The notes under the pieces were generated by a model. That model worked only from the letters and a program-made list of their open reading frames with translations. It made no database searches and was not told the DNA's origin. Position numbers and translations under genes: made by a program. This document shows positions 1 through 10,708 of a stretch of 64,000 nt of DNA, piece by piece; position 1 is the stretch's first letter; each line of letters opens with the position of its first letter. The stretch spans positions 124,001-188,000 of the forward strand of contig JASBNA010000010.1 of NCBI GenBank assembly GCA_038087015.1, given 5' to 3'. This stretch comes from Cerrena zonata (taxonomy: Eukaryota; Basidiomycota; Agaricomycetes; Polyporales; Cerrenaceae).

Positions 1-339
1 GTGCTGGGCTTTAGTGGGAATTGCTTTCAGATTGTATCCTATCATAATGTAGAATGGAGACATGCCTCATGCTTCATGAGTTCTTTCATTATGTACAAAC
101 TCGGCATTGCTTAGTACTTCTGGTCAGTTCTCGGGATTATCCACACAGAACATTCTGAGATAGGCTTCCATTTCCTGGTTCATGCATTCAGTTTCTCTAT
201 CGGTCTGTGGGTGATAGGCTGTGCTCATTTTCAACTTGACACCCATGATTCTGAGAAGTTTTTGGAAGACTTTGGATGCAAATTGTGGGCCTCAATCCGA
301 TATGGCAGACTCAGAGAGGCCAAATCTTCGGTAAACATT

Positions 340-681
340 CTAATGAATGAGTTTTGCCATTACCATGTGATCAGTGTCCTTAGTCCCAGGCATCAAAATA
401 GCTCCCTTCAAAAGGCTATGGTCTACCACAACCAGGGCGGCATTAAAACCGTTGACTTCCGGTAGTCCAGTAACCCAATCCATAGAAATGTCAGCAAATG
501 GTTGTTGTGACTTCATGGGAATAGGCATTAATGGTGGCGCAGTCGGGTGTGTGTTGACCTTGTTCTGCTGACAGACTGCGCATCCTGTGACATAGTTGGT
601 AATGAATGTGTGTAATCCAGGCCACCAATAGTCTCGGGTGATCAATTCCTTTGTCTTTAGGATTCCCGGGTGACCCATCAC
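340..681 (-). pseudogene. Integrase N-terminal fragment of gypsy element A
   Basis: The 113-codon stretch contains an H-x3-H...C-x2-C zinc-binding pattern (HPGILKTKELITRDYWWPGLH, then CAVCQQ) followed by the start of the catalytic core (SMDWVTGLP, first Asp present), as in gypsy integrases. The frame breaks near 340 and the rest of the core towards position 1 is shifted. It is part of the same dead element as the RT and RNase H at 979-2296. Confidence 0.8.
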
Positions 682-978
682 TAATAGGTTGTGATAGTCA
701 TGGACAATTCTTCATCTTAGTTTCTCATCTGCTGGGATGTAAACCTTTCCCTTGTAAAAAACCAATCCTTTGTCTGTCTTCCAGTCAGCTAGGTCCAACT
801 TGAGATCTGAGGGTCCTTCGTTCTTTAGTGCTTCAATTGCTTCTTTGACTAGCAGGTCTATTTCGTTTGACTTGGTGATTTCCTGCCTCAACTCGGTGTC
901 TATTATATGTAAGAATAAGTGGTCCGGTAACATGACTGTTAGGGTGTCATCTCCAGATTTGTCATTGAAGGTGGGGTT

Positions 979-2296
979 TCATGAGAGCATGTCAGAGATG
1001 ACCATTTGGCTTCCAGGTATATGTTGGATTGCGCAATCATATTCTTTGATTAGGCCATGCCATCTGGCTTGCCATAGGTTGAGTTGCTGGGGTGCTCGGA
1101 AGTATGTGAGATTCTTGTGATCAGTGCAAATGATGAACCTGTGTGGCAATCCCCACAATAGGTGTCTCCAGTGTTTTAGACCCGTTATGATTCCAAGCAT
1201 TTCCCGATTATAGATCTTGTAGTTGCATTCTGCAGTGGATAAGCTCTTCGATAGGAATCCACATGGGTGCCAGTCACCATTTACGTCTTTCTGCCTCAGG
1301 ACAGCTCCTAATGTGAACTTGCTTGCATTGGTTTCTAGGACAAATAGTTTGGTGGAGTCTGGCATATGAAGTACAGGTGCCGATGTGAATTTAGCCTTTA
1401 GTGCATCAAACACAATTTGGCATGCTTCATTCCATTCCCAAGGATGGTCTTTCCTGGTGAGGTCATGAAGAGGTCTGGCTAGTTCCGCATATCATCAAAT
1501 GAATTTTTGATAGAAGTTGCCGAAGCCCAGGAATGATCTGACTTGTTTGACATTCTCCGGAGTTGGCCATGATCTGATACCCTCTAGTTTGACTGGGTCC
1601 ATATGCAGTTCCCCTGGTTTTAGGAAAGACCCAGGAATTCTACTTCTTTGGCATTGAAAATGCATTTTTCAGCTCTGAGAAACAGATCATGTTTCTTGAG
1701 TCATTCCAATACTCGTAGAACTCGCTGGTGGTGAATGGTGTGGTTCTCAGAGAATATGAGCATATCGTCCCTGTAGATAATGAGCTATCCTTCGTCGATC
1801 ATATCTCTGAAAATGCTATCCATCATGCATTGAAAGGTTGCCAGAGAATTACATAATCTGAAGAACATTACGGTTGGCTCGAATACCCTGTGATTCATCT
1901 TGAAGGCTGCTTTCCATTGATCCCCTTCTCTTATGCATATATTGTTATACCCATTTCTAAGATCTAACTTTGTGAAGATGTTGGCATATCTGAGTTTTTC
2001 AAGGAGATCAGTGACAAGGGGAATAGGGTATTTATCTGGAATTGTGCCTTCATTTACATATCAGTAATCCTGACAGGGTTGAAGTGATCCATCCTTTTTG
2101 GCTATGAAGAAAAATGAACTAGCCATTGGAGAATCTGACTTCCTGATGTAACCCTTTTTTAGGTTTTCATCTAGGAATTTGTCCAGTTTTGCTTTTTCTG
2201 GTTGCGATAGAGAGTACCACTTAAAATCTTTAGGTTGGAAATCAGGTTTTAAGTTAATGGCATGATTGTAGGGTCTTGGTTCAGGGAATCGTTCAG
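979..2296 (-). pseudogene. Reverse transcriptase-RNase H of gypsy element A, broken
   Basis: RT begins at the insertion joint with [12 protein letters not shown]. The catalytic box is YRDD (1764-1775), in a different frame from the start. RNase H is readable at 979-1413 (LFVLETNASKFTLGAVL, then ICTDHKNLTYF). In the usual TDAS motif the Asp codon is now Asn (1327-1329), a G-to-A type change. Stops and frameshifts lie between 1440 and 2070. Known gypsy RT/RNase H architecture fits; the copy is not functional. Confidence 0.85.
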
Positions 2297-2459
2297 TGGA
2301 TTCATAGATCATGGTTCAGGTCCGATATGCTCTGCCGTTCTGCATCTAAACAATCATATCTACATGTGCATAACTGTCTGTGTCTAACAACCTCATCTTG
2401 AATAGGCAACTGTGCTTGATCTCTCTGCTCTCCGAACTCTCCCGCTGATCCCTACTCCA
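2297..2459 (-). repeat. 3' LTR of gypsy element B
   Basis: On the minus strand the LTR starts TGGAGTAGGGATC and ends ATGAATCCA, so it has TG...CA ends. It matches 10709-10871 over its full length without gaps, with 18 differences, all transitions. The purine-rich run at 2460-2478 lies immediately inside it. Confidence 0.93.
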
Positions 2460-2478
2460 TCTGCCCCCCTCAAAAAAA
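2460..2478 (-). other. Polypurine tract of element B
   Basis: Read on the minus strand the bases directly before the 3' LTR are TTTGAGGGGGGCAGA, a purine run abutting the LTR's TGG start. This is the expected position of the plus-strand primer in LTR retrotransposons, and it supports the LTR boundary. Confidence 0.75.
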
Positions 2479-2689
2479 ACATGATGTCCTCGTTGACTTG
2501 ACACCCTTCCTATTTCCCATAGCTCTCCCTCATCACACGCTCAACAACATGTCGGAAAGCCCAACAGCCTTCCACCCTATCATCAAAGATGACATGTTCC
2601 TGTCGAAAGTGGACGATCGTCGGCAGTTCCAGGATACTGGCATGTGTGCATCAAGGAATTAGAATGCCTCCAATGAGGCTTATCTTCTG

Positions 2690-3127
2690 CTATAGGGTGA
2701 TCTGAGCCCACTTCTGAGGCACCTGCAGATAAATATGGCCATGCTGCAACCCACAGTCGACGGTGAACTCAACCCACGCCCTCTCAACTACCCTCAATGC
2801 CTCTACCCTTCCTTGAACGTTTATAACTGTCCCATCTGGAATCGTGAAAGAGAGATGTATGCCCACACTGATTTGTTCATCCGGCTCTCCTATTGGCACC
2901 CATGTAGGAGGCAGGCAATAGTGGCCATTGCCCCGTTGAATGACAGTGACAGCAACATACTTGATGTTGTTTCTGGGCAAGACCGGTTCATCAGGGGCTT
3001 GATCGGGGATGATGCCATAGCCATTGCATGTAGCAGGTAAGAGTTGTGCTCGTAATTGTGAAGCTAAGCTATGTTCAAATGCCACATCTGCTTGTCATCG
3101 TCGTAGGATCAGTTGTGCAAGTGACAT
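2690..3127 (-). pseudogene. Extra ORF downstream of integrase in element B
   Basis: An open frame runs from an ATG at 3125-3127 to a stop at 2690 (about 145 codons), broken once by TGA at 3095-3097, a CGA-to-TGA type change. Its product has a short N-terminal helical part (FEHSLASQLRAQLLPA) and a beta-rich, acidic C-terminus (VGIHLSFTIPDGTVINVQG). It lies after integrase and before the 3' LTR, where some retroelements carry a third ORF. I recognise no domain. It could be an accessory or structural protein of this lineage, or captured host sequence. Confidence 0.5.
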
Positions 3128-3310
3128 GATGGCAGTGTGACTGGGCATGTTGTCTTGTTGGGATCAAGCAGCCGCTATATACTGGTTGGATGTTGTGGAG
3201 TGGTTGCTGGCCAGTGGGAAGCCAATTAGTAGTGATTAAAAATTGATAGGTGATATTAGAACAGAATTCGAATTATATGTTAGCGTAGATATAGAGACAA
3301 GGAAGAGGCA

Positions 3311-4471
3311 CTATCCTTGTGAACTGGTGGGGAATATAGATATACTAGGTTCATCCTCAGAAACCTCAACCCACGCAGCTTTGGCTTGTTGTTGACATGC
3401 TATGTCCACCATATGACATGCCTGATCCAGCTGTAATCTGGTGCCTGCCTGAGGAGTGAACAAGCATAGATGTCTTGCATGGAAAGTACCACTGATTGGC
3501 TCACCAAGTAATGTCTCCAGCCGATACGAGTTTCGGATCGATGTTGACACCTGGTATGGAGATGACCACTTTGGAAGTAATTTTCTCTCTGTCTTGAATG
3601 TGTAATCTAGATCGCTACGGTACACCTGTACCAAATCCCCTTTCTTGAAGGTTACATTACCTGCTTGATTACACATAACTCTGTGATCAAACACTGACTT
3701 CTGCTTTACAGCATGTTTGACTGCTGCTTTGTACCCATCAAGTTGCTGTTGCTCTGCATACATCATGTGAACAACCACATCATCTGCCGATACCGGCAGC
3801 ATGGCATCTGATGGTCTTGTTCTTGATGTGTTGACTGCCAAGCCTAGAAGTAACTCCTTGGGAGTATAATTCAGGGAAGGTAAGATATGGTTGTTCAAAG
3901 CTTGAACTGCAGTGTCCAGGTGTTCTGGCCAGTTCTTCGGTAGCGTGCTCCAGTCCCCTTGAGGAACATTGTCCTTGCCCAAAGCTGGTGCACATAAGTG
4001 TTTCAGTACATGCAAAAGAATCCTGTTAGTACCTTTCACTAAGCCATTGACCCATGGTGAGTATGCCAAAATCACATGTGTTTTGGTGTCCCACTTCGAG
4101 TAGAAGTCGCAAACCTCTTGGCTGTTAAAGTGTTTACCACCATCTGACATGAATGTCTCTGGCACCACAAAAGTGCGAAAAATACTATTGAGACTGTCAG
4201 TTGTTGTCTTAGAAGACCCTGCTGTCTTGTATTTGAATACCCATATATGCTGCGAGAAGGTGTCTAAGTAAACCCCTAGCATGTGAAAGCCTCCTTTCCC
4301 AGTGGGCAATGCCAGATAGTCACTAACAAACAGTTCAAATGGATGGTGTCTCGTGATAGGCTGAAGGAGTGCATGAAGGTGTTGACTGCTGAAGTTCTTA
4401 CACTGCAGGCAATCTTGGATTGCCTCTGCAATTGATTGATCGAGTTTCAGGCTATATATGCATTCTAGCAT
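3311..4471 (-). pseudogene. Integrase of gypsy element B, catalytic Glu lost
   Basis: The 386-codon open frame holds the integrase core: first Asp in FVSDYLALP, second Asp in FMSDGGKHF, and the third motif as VNGLVKGTNR, where the catalytic Glu is replaced by Lys (AAA at 4034-4036). A C-terminal SH3-like region follows (FKKGDLVQVYRSDLDYTF...LLPKWSSPYQV), typical of gypsy integrases. A zinc-finger remnant (CLQC) is at the N-terminus. The frame is nearly intact but the catalytic change predicts inactivity. The Glu-to-Lys change is a G-to-A transition. Confidence 0.88.
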
Positions 4472-4600
4472 GGCTACTTTGATCGCATCGCGACCAAAAT
4501 GGCCACCTATCTCATGTGTGTGTCATGCCATTTCGACCGCCTCCTTATGGGGGATGCATTCAATATGTGGTTTTGCTCAACTGTTGCCCTTGGGGAATGA

Positions 4601-5340
4601 TCACCATAGGGGATCATTCTCCACTGCATAGCCCGACGCCTTATGCTTTGCCCTTGCCATGTCCCATTCGTCTGACCCATCTTCCAGTGTCTGCAATGCT
4701 TCGAGAACCTGCACAAAATTTGGTTCATCTCGAAAGTGGACCATCATTCGGGATAAGGTAGTTGACACTCCTGGATGAGGTGTAGACTCAACCAATAACA
4801 AATCGTTCACCAGTCCCATTGATGCTTCCCAATCTTTGCAGACCGTCCAGTCACTTCCATCACCAATGGTGTGTAAATAGCCTTCTCGCTGCCAACTCAA
4901 ACTGTCTGTGACTACATTGATACGCCCAGGAATATGACGTATGTCAATGATGTGATATGCTAGAATGCCATCCTGCCAATGTGCATGTGCTGCATTCAGC
5001 CTGTTGTTCAGAAGTACATCCCTAAGTGCTTGACAATCGGTCTCAATTTCCACTGGAAATCCCCAGATGATGTCTGAGAATTTGTCCAATGCAAACTTGA
5101 GCACTGCAAACTCAAGCAAAAAGGGTTTGTAATTTTCCTCAGAACGTGATGTGCACTTTGATGCAAATGCAATTGGGTGTAACTTCAACACTGTCCACCC
5201 ATTAGGCAGGACTGAGGTGGACCATTGTGTTAACACTGCTCCAAACCCATCCTTACACCTATCTGTTGTTACGATGAAGGGTGTGCCATCCCACTTTGGA
5301 TGGTGTAGTACCGGTTCTGAGGTTAGTGCACATTTAAGGT
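4601..5340 (-). pseudogene. RNase H domain of gypsy element B
   Basis: The reading DGTPFIVTTDRCKDGFGAVL through FASKCTSRSEENYKPFLLE, FPVEIETDCQALRDVL and HIPGRINVVTDSLS is the Ty3/gypsy RNase H pattern (TD...GFGAVL, ETDCQAL, RIPG..N...D.LS). A stop or frame change separates it from RT upstream and from integrase near 4500-4600. It is part of the pol polyprotein of element B. Confidence 0.85.
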
Positions 5341-5599
5341 TGATAAATGCTTCCGTGTGTTTGCGGCCTCACTTACCTTCCAATGAGAACATCTTCATGG
5401 CCTGCCTGTAAGTCACTTTTGAGTAGTTCTTTGGTAGATCTACCAACTTGATAAGGTTGCGTAAGGGGCCTTCGAGCTTTGAATAATCCTTGATTAAGTC
5501 TCAGAAATGACCAGTGAGCCCTAGGAACAAAGCTAGATTGAGAGCGTCTTGTGGCTGCAGCCAATCGACAACTGATGTGACCTTTGTGAGGTCTGGCAT

Positions 5600-6747
5600 G
5601 ACTCCTTATGGACCTACAGTGGCACCAGCAAATGTCACTGTTGTGGCAAAAGGTTTTGACTTACTTGGTGAAAGCGACAACCCTCGCTCACAGACCCTCT
5701 GTAAAATTCATCAAAGCTTGAGCATAAGACTTCCAAAGTCATTGTCTGCAGTTGCACTATCATCAACAAAGAGTTCCATCGTTCCATCTGAAAGGAAGTC
5801 ATGAAGATGACGTGCTGTCATCTCCACAAATGTTGATGGGGCACCTGTTAGCCTGAATGGCATTCGGACACACCAGAAGTACCCTCATCCTTCTACAAAG
5901 AAGCATGTATATGGTCGTGATTCTGGATCCACATTGACAGCATAGAAACCTGACACGAAATCAAATGTGCAAACCCACCTGTGTTCACTGATATTCTGTT
6001 GCTTGAGCCATATATCTCCTTGTGGCATTGGCGCTATGGTCGTCAACTTGTTGATCTCGCTGAAGTTCATGCAGATGCACCATTTCTGTTTCTTATTCTC
6101 GATTCTGTTGCCTTGTGGGGCCTTTGCTTCAGAATCGAACACAGGTTCAAGCCCCATGGCCACACATTCTTCATTAACTCGGTATCACAGTTCTTCTAAT
6201 GATAAACCCTGCCCTTCATGTGCTTTTTGGGCAAGAATGATAGGAGCTACGCACCGCACATCTGAGGGAGAACACTGTTCGATTATGCCTGCTGCCAGTA
6301 GTTCATTGATTTTCCCATTAAGATATTGTCATTGATTTTCCCATTAAGATATTGTCATTGAGGAGGCGTTAGGGGTCATTGATGAGTCTACTTTGCAAAA
6401 ACTGCATTGTCTGGTACGTTTAGACGGTGGACCGCATCTTGGACTGTGCTTACTTCACTGACTAAAAGTGCGAAGCAATCAGCATATTCTACAATAAGGT
6501 CATGTACTTGCCATTTCTTGTTGTCAGTGAGGTTGTCACCTACGGTTACCACCTTGAGTATTGCCTTGACTCGTTCCGGTTTGAAAGGGTTTGTAGCGTG
6601 TGTATAGATGCCCTTTGGTGCATTGGGATCATCTGTAGGCAATTCTGCCCAGTATCCATTGACCCCCTTGTCCATTATTACATCTGACAATAGTGGTTCA
6701 TCTTGTTCCTCAATGATTACTGCATGTACATCACCTTCGCTTGCCAC
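5600..6747 (-). pseudogene. Reverse transcriptase of gypsy element B
   Basis: The pre-RT linker (WQVHDLIVEYADCFALLVSEV) is at 6388-6747. RT fingers follow at 5885-6163 (QKWCICMNFSEINKLT, then FDFVSGFYAVNVDPESRPYT), and the catalytic FVDD box is at 5759-5770. Stops and frameshifts near 5880, 6200-6370 and 5700 break the frame. A 26-bp tandem duplication at 6305-6356 lies in the RT-linker region. The order and motifs match gypsy RT. Confidence 0.85.
6305..6356. repeat. 26-bp tandem duplication inside RT of element B
   Basis: Two exact head-to-tail copies (6305-6330 and 6331-6356) begin ATTGATTTTCCCATT. Because 26 is not a multiple of three, the duplication shifts the pol frame. Confidence 0.95.
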
Positions 6748-7161
6748 AAGGTTGGTCTTCCTTTTCTACCTGCTCTTGGCTGCCTGATGTCTCCTTGCAA
6801 TAAACACCGCTGCCACCCTCACCAACTTCCATCTACTCTTTCCTTCTCCATTCCCTTTTTGCTTTCTGTCCTTCCCCTGACCATTGTACGCCTTCTGTGC
6901 TTCTGAATGTGCTGCTTTTGAGACTCTCTGTTGCTGGATGTCGTATTCATCTGGGACCTCTTCAACATGTGCTCTCATCTCATCTTGTCGTATCATCAGT
7001 GCTTGTTGCTTTATTAGATTAACTGACTGGACTTGCCCTTCAACAACCGGCTGATCATCCTTAGAAGGACATTCAGATATTTGGTTTTGTTTTGTGACTA
7101 TCTTGTTACGCAGTTCGACGTAATGCATGCCTTGTCGCAGAAGGATTGTGTCATTGTCGTA

Positions 7162-7440
7162 TCAATAGACTGCCTTGAAGCCTTCCAGAAGTGGCTTCTC
7201 TAACAGAAAGGACCATGCTCCACCACTTGGGAATACTTCAAAGTATCCACGCATGAGGATTCCTCCCCACGCTATGTCACCCTCCCAGCATCCTTCTGAT
7301 AGAACTACTGATCCATCTGCCATCCTTAGCCTACGCCCTGATGACTCCAACCTTCCTAATTGGTGAGTGACCTTCTTCCAAACTTCCCTACACATTACAT
7401 TCGTCATTGCGCCACTGTCAATGAATGCTGTGATTCAAAT
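7162..7440 (-). pseudogene. Aspartic protease domain of gypsy element B
   Basis: Read on the minus strand: AFIDSGAMTNVMCREVW, with an intact retropepsin DSGA box at 7408-7419, then a beta-rich stretch (RRLRMADGSVVLSEG, WGGILMRGYFEVF). A stop lies between this part and the linker at 7128-6766, so the polyprotein is broken although the active-site box survives. It sits between the gag zinc knuckle and RT, as expected. Confidence 0.8.
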
Positions 7441-7957
7441 GACCTCTCCTGTTGAGTTATGGATCTCGATGGGGTGTAGAAATGGGGAACTCACTTGTCA
7501 TGTAGTAGCACCTGCATGTGGATTACACACTGTATATAGCTCGCAATATTCTATTATGCTATTGTCAATGGGGTACAAGTCTCTTTCTGCTTCGAAAATT
7601 GGTGTACATATGAGTGAGCCTACTGATTCCTTGTCCTCGAGCGATGGGGTTACACACTTGAGGATCCTTGCGTCATGTGAGAAACTGTGGACCATTTGGG
7701 AAATGCTATTGCGAACGGTCCTCACACATTTCCCTGGCTGTCGAATTCAGGAAGGTAATCATGCACATCAACACCCGGGATAACACCTGGAAATGTGACA
7801 TACCTATACGTACGTAGTATTGGTATGGCATTACTATGTTGACATTGGTTGGCGGTGTGCCAAGCTGAGTACGGTTTTGCTCATTTCTTGCGTTACATGT
7901 GATCCAGGCTGCAATGCCTTGCCACTTCTGCTCATGCTCACTGAGTATATGGTTAGT

Positions 7958-7999
7958 GCATTGGTCTTGATGATGACCTTTCTGACCACATCCATGACA
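7958..7999 (-). other. Gag zinc knuckle (CCHC) of element B
   Basis: The minus-strand reading CHGCGQKGHHQDQC has exact C-x2-C-x4-H-x4-C spacing, the nucleocapsid zinc knuckle. It lies between the gag core (8588-9432) and the protease. A 376-bp inserted element (8079-8454) now separates it from the rest of gag. Confidence 0.9.
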
Positions 8000-8078
8000 C
8001 TTGTTAGATATTAGGGGTTCTGTTCCCGGTTTTAACGGGTAAGGGCAGATTTCATTGGGTAAATAGATATTTGGGTAG

Positions 8079-8454
8079 CACTGGGCCGGAAACCTAATTT
8101 TAGGCCTAATAAAAAGGTGAAAAATCAGTCATAAAATGTAATAATTTTTAAGCAACTTTTTCAGCCAAAAAAATAAAATAAAATTCAAAGTACTTACAAC
8201 ATTCTGTGCATTCAAAAAATAAATATAAAACTTTAAGTTTTTAGGATAGAAAAACTGTGTTATGAGTGCGAATTCACAGTTTTATGCTTCATATTTTCTC
8301 AAATTTTTGTTAAATTCTTGTATTCACAAAATATTATAAGAACTTTAAGTTTTATTTTATTTTTTTGGCTGGAAAAGTTGCTTGAAAATTATTACATTTC
8401 ATGACTGATTTTCCACCTTTCTATTAGATCTAAAATTAGGTTTCTGGCCTAGTG
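8079..8454. mobile_element. Small inverted-repeat element, CACTGGGCC family, copy 1
   Basis: 376 bp, starting CACTGGGCCGGAAACC and ending GGTTTCTGGCCTAGTG. Long subterminal inverted repeats are AT-rich and include an AAGGTGAAAAATCAGTCAT block that recurs inverted. Flanks are TAG and TAC, consistent with a 3-bp target duplication with one change. It has no coding capacity. The CACTG ends and 3-bp duplication are features of CACTA (EnSpm) elements, so I infer a non-autonomous CACTA-like MITE. It interrupts gag of element B. Confidence 0.8.
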
Positions 8455-8587
8455 TACTTCCAATTCCACTCTTCGACTTGGATGTGCCATGCTGCAATTC
8501 CCGTCTCATTGTTGACGTGATGGCCGCTGTGTTGGTTCGAAGTGTCTGTAGACATTGGCTCGCTGACATTGATGTGTTGTATTGTGG

Positions 8588-9432
8588 TCATCGGCCAAAC
8601 AAGTTGGAATTGTGAGGCAGATCACTGGTGAGGAATGGGTTGTCTATACCATACGGTTGTGTTGTTAGGCGACCTAGAGAGATACATTGAAGACCTTGGC
8701 ATAGTGGTGCTGTAGGGGATGTGATCGCTGGTATGTTGGCTGGTGGTAATGCATAGAATGCCCCTGCAATACAATGTTCAGTTGCCTCAAGCCTTTGGCC
8801 ACGTTTCTCCTCCTTCTGACATCTGCTCCTCTTCTCTTGTAGTTTCTCTACCTTCCTCTGCAGCCTGTCAGCCTGTATCTTTGCTCTCCTCTTTGTCAGG
8901 TTGTCCCATGACTCAACCCCTCCTAAGTCTTCGAGCATTTTGGGTAATGGCTCTGGCAACATTTGGGCTACCTCCTCTGCTAGGTCATCCGGTGAGGACA
9001 TAGCAGCTGCTTGATTCGTGAGCTCTTGGAACTTCAGTATGTGGTAGTCTATGCATGTTTCACTGTCGTATGTCCAAGCTTGTCTTGTTCAATGAGATCG
9101 ATGAGGCCTTTAAGGATGTTCTTGGCTTCCGATCGCTTGAATGCCTTCTTGTTCTTTCATCCAAACTGATTGAGGAATGCTTTCCAGACTTTGGATGTGT
9201 CCTTCCCATCAACTGGGTTATCTGCAACCCATTGGTCTAGCCACTCATCTGCAACACTCTCCGCATACAAATGTAAGTGCAGCTGGTGGATCTTTTCTTT
9301 GTTCGATACTGCACTATTAAAATGCAACTCCACTTCCCGAAGGAACTGGCGTGCATTTTGCTTGGCATTGTCACCTGTGAAAGGCTCTATGCATTCAGAG
9401 GTCATGTAGTGGGTTGTGTGCAGTATTATCAA
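8588..9432 (-). pseudogene. Gag of gypsy element B, fragmented
   Basis: The N-terminal part (9157-9432) reads as a retrotransposon gag domain: EPFTGDNAKQNARQFLREV, then WLDQWVADNP...VWKAFLNQFG. The C-terminal part (8588-9001) contains a charged coiled-coil stretch (DRLQRKVEKLQEKRSRC). Stops near 9010-9150 separate them. The zinc knuckle follows at 7958-7999 beyond an inserted element. Confidence 0.75.
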
Positions 9433-9440
9433 TTGAAGTA

Positions 9441-9907
9441 TTGTAGACTGAGGGTTCTGAGCTAAACTAGTGGTTGGTTGAGGTATTCACTGGGCCGGAA
9501 ACCAAATTTTAGATCCAATAAAAAGGTGAAAAATCAGTCATAAAATGTAATGGTTTTCAAGTAACTTTTTAGTCAAAAAAACAAAATAAAATTCAAAGTT
9601 CTGATAGCATTTTGTAAATACAAGATTTAAATAAGATCTTTATAGAATATAGAGCTTAAAACTGTGAATTACCACTGAAGACACATTTTTTTTTGTAATA
9701 AAAACTTTAAGTTTTAGATTTATTTTTTGTATATACAAAATGGTATTAGAACTTTGAATTTTATTTTATTTTTTTGACTGGAAAGTTACTTGAAAACCAT
9801 TACATTTTATGACTGATTTTTCACCTTTTTATTGGGCCTAGAATTTGGTTTCCAGCCTAGTGATTGCAGATTGAGGGTTCTGAGCTAAGCTAGTAGTTGA
9901 TTGTGGT
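9441..9907. repeat. 44-bp direct repeats flanking MITE copy 2
   Basis: The 44 bp at 9441-9484 (TTGTAGACTGAGGGTTCTGA...) recur at 9864-9907 (TTGCAGATTGAGGGTTCTGA...) on the other side of the inserted element. They differ almost only by transitions. The segment is either a pre-existing tandem duplication in gag or a product of the insertion. Confidence 0.75.
9488..9862. mobile_element. Small inverted-repeat element, CACTGGGCC family, copy 2
   Basis: 375 bp, same family as 8079-8454: starts CACTGGGCCGGAAACC, ends GGTTTCCAGCCTAGTG, and has an exact 3-bp ATT target duplication (9485-9487, 9863-9865). The two halves fold back on each other for most of their length. It has no ORF. It is inserted just upstream of the readable gag domain of element B. 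Confidence 0.88.
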
Positions 9908-10132
9908 GCCAATATGTTGACTTGGGGTAGAGTATGATGTACTACAGCCAGTGATTCAAATGGGGTGTTCAAGTTAGATGGAAAGTTCGACGAAGGTAGT
10001 GATGAGATGCTGCTGATGATGGGGCTATCAGATGTGTTGTCTAGGGATATTCTAGCAAAACGTCTGCTCATGTCCCTACGCTGCTGTCTGCTCCGGGACC
10101 ATGCCAGTTCTCATTGGTTATTGACGGGGTAA

Positions 10133-10620
10133 CACTGGGTATAATACTGAATTTTTAGGCATAAAAAAGCAAGAAAAGATTTTAGAAAAAGTCCCAGCTT
10201 TTTTACTAGACTTTGTACTCTAAAAAATTAAAAAAGATTCAGAATAGTTGTAAAGTCTTTTGCAGTTAAAGAAAATGAAAGAAGTCTGAATTTTTGATCT
10301 CATAAAATTCTCTATCACTAAACAAACCAGTCTATTAGCCTATAAATCAATTTGTTAACTTATCAACTTACTTACTAACAGTCTAATATGGCTAAAAGTC
10401 AACTAGTAAGTAGGTCAATAGGCCTGTAGATTAAGTGATAGAAGTTTTCATGAGACCAAAGATTCAGAATTCTTTCATCTTCTTTAGCTGCAAAAGATTT
10501 TACAACTATTCTCAATCTTTTTTGATTTTTTAGAGTGCAAAGTCTAGTAAAAAAGCTGGGACTTTTTCTAAAATCTTTTCTTGCTTTTTTATGCCTAAAA
10601 ATTCAGTATTATACCCAGTG
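10133..10620. mobile_element. 488-bp foldback element with CACTGGGTATAA ends
   Basis: Starts CACTGGGTATAATACTG and ends with its exact complement, flanked by a TAA target duplication (10130-10132, 10621-10623). The two halves are almost perfectly complementary over about 240 bp each, so a single strand could fold into one long hairpin. It shares only the CACTGGG tip with the 375-bp family. Non-autonomous CACTA-like is inferred from tip and duplication length. Confidence 0.88.
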
Positions 10621-10708
10621 TAAGGTCACAGAGGTGTTCCCTCCAGTGCTTGTTGCTCAAGTTAGCCTGTAATCACTGCATAGGTCAATTGCACTTTCAT
10701 CACCATAT

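Larger units (their letters stand above)
1..2296 (-). mobile_element. Ty3/gypsy element A, 3' part (pol), truncated by window edge
   Basis: Minus-strand pol fragments run in the order RT, RNase H, integrase from 2296 towards 1, the Ty3/gypsy order. The piece joins directly to 10872-11728 once the 8.6-kb insertion is removed: the frame then reads from a conserved pre-RT segment ending EKKKA into ERFPEPRP, the usual start of gypsy RT. Several in-frame stops and frameshifts show it is dead. The element continues beyond position 1, so its 3' LTR is not visible. Confidence 0.85.
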
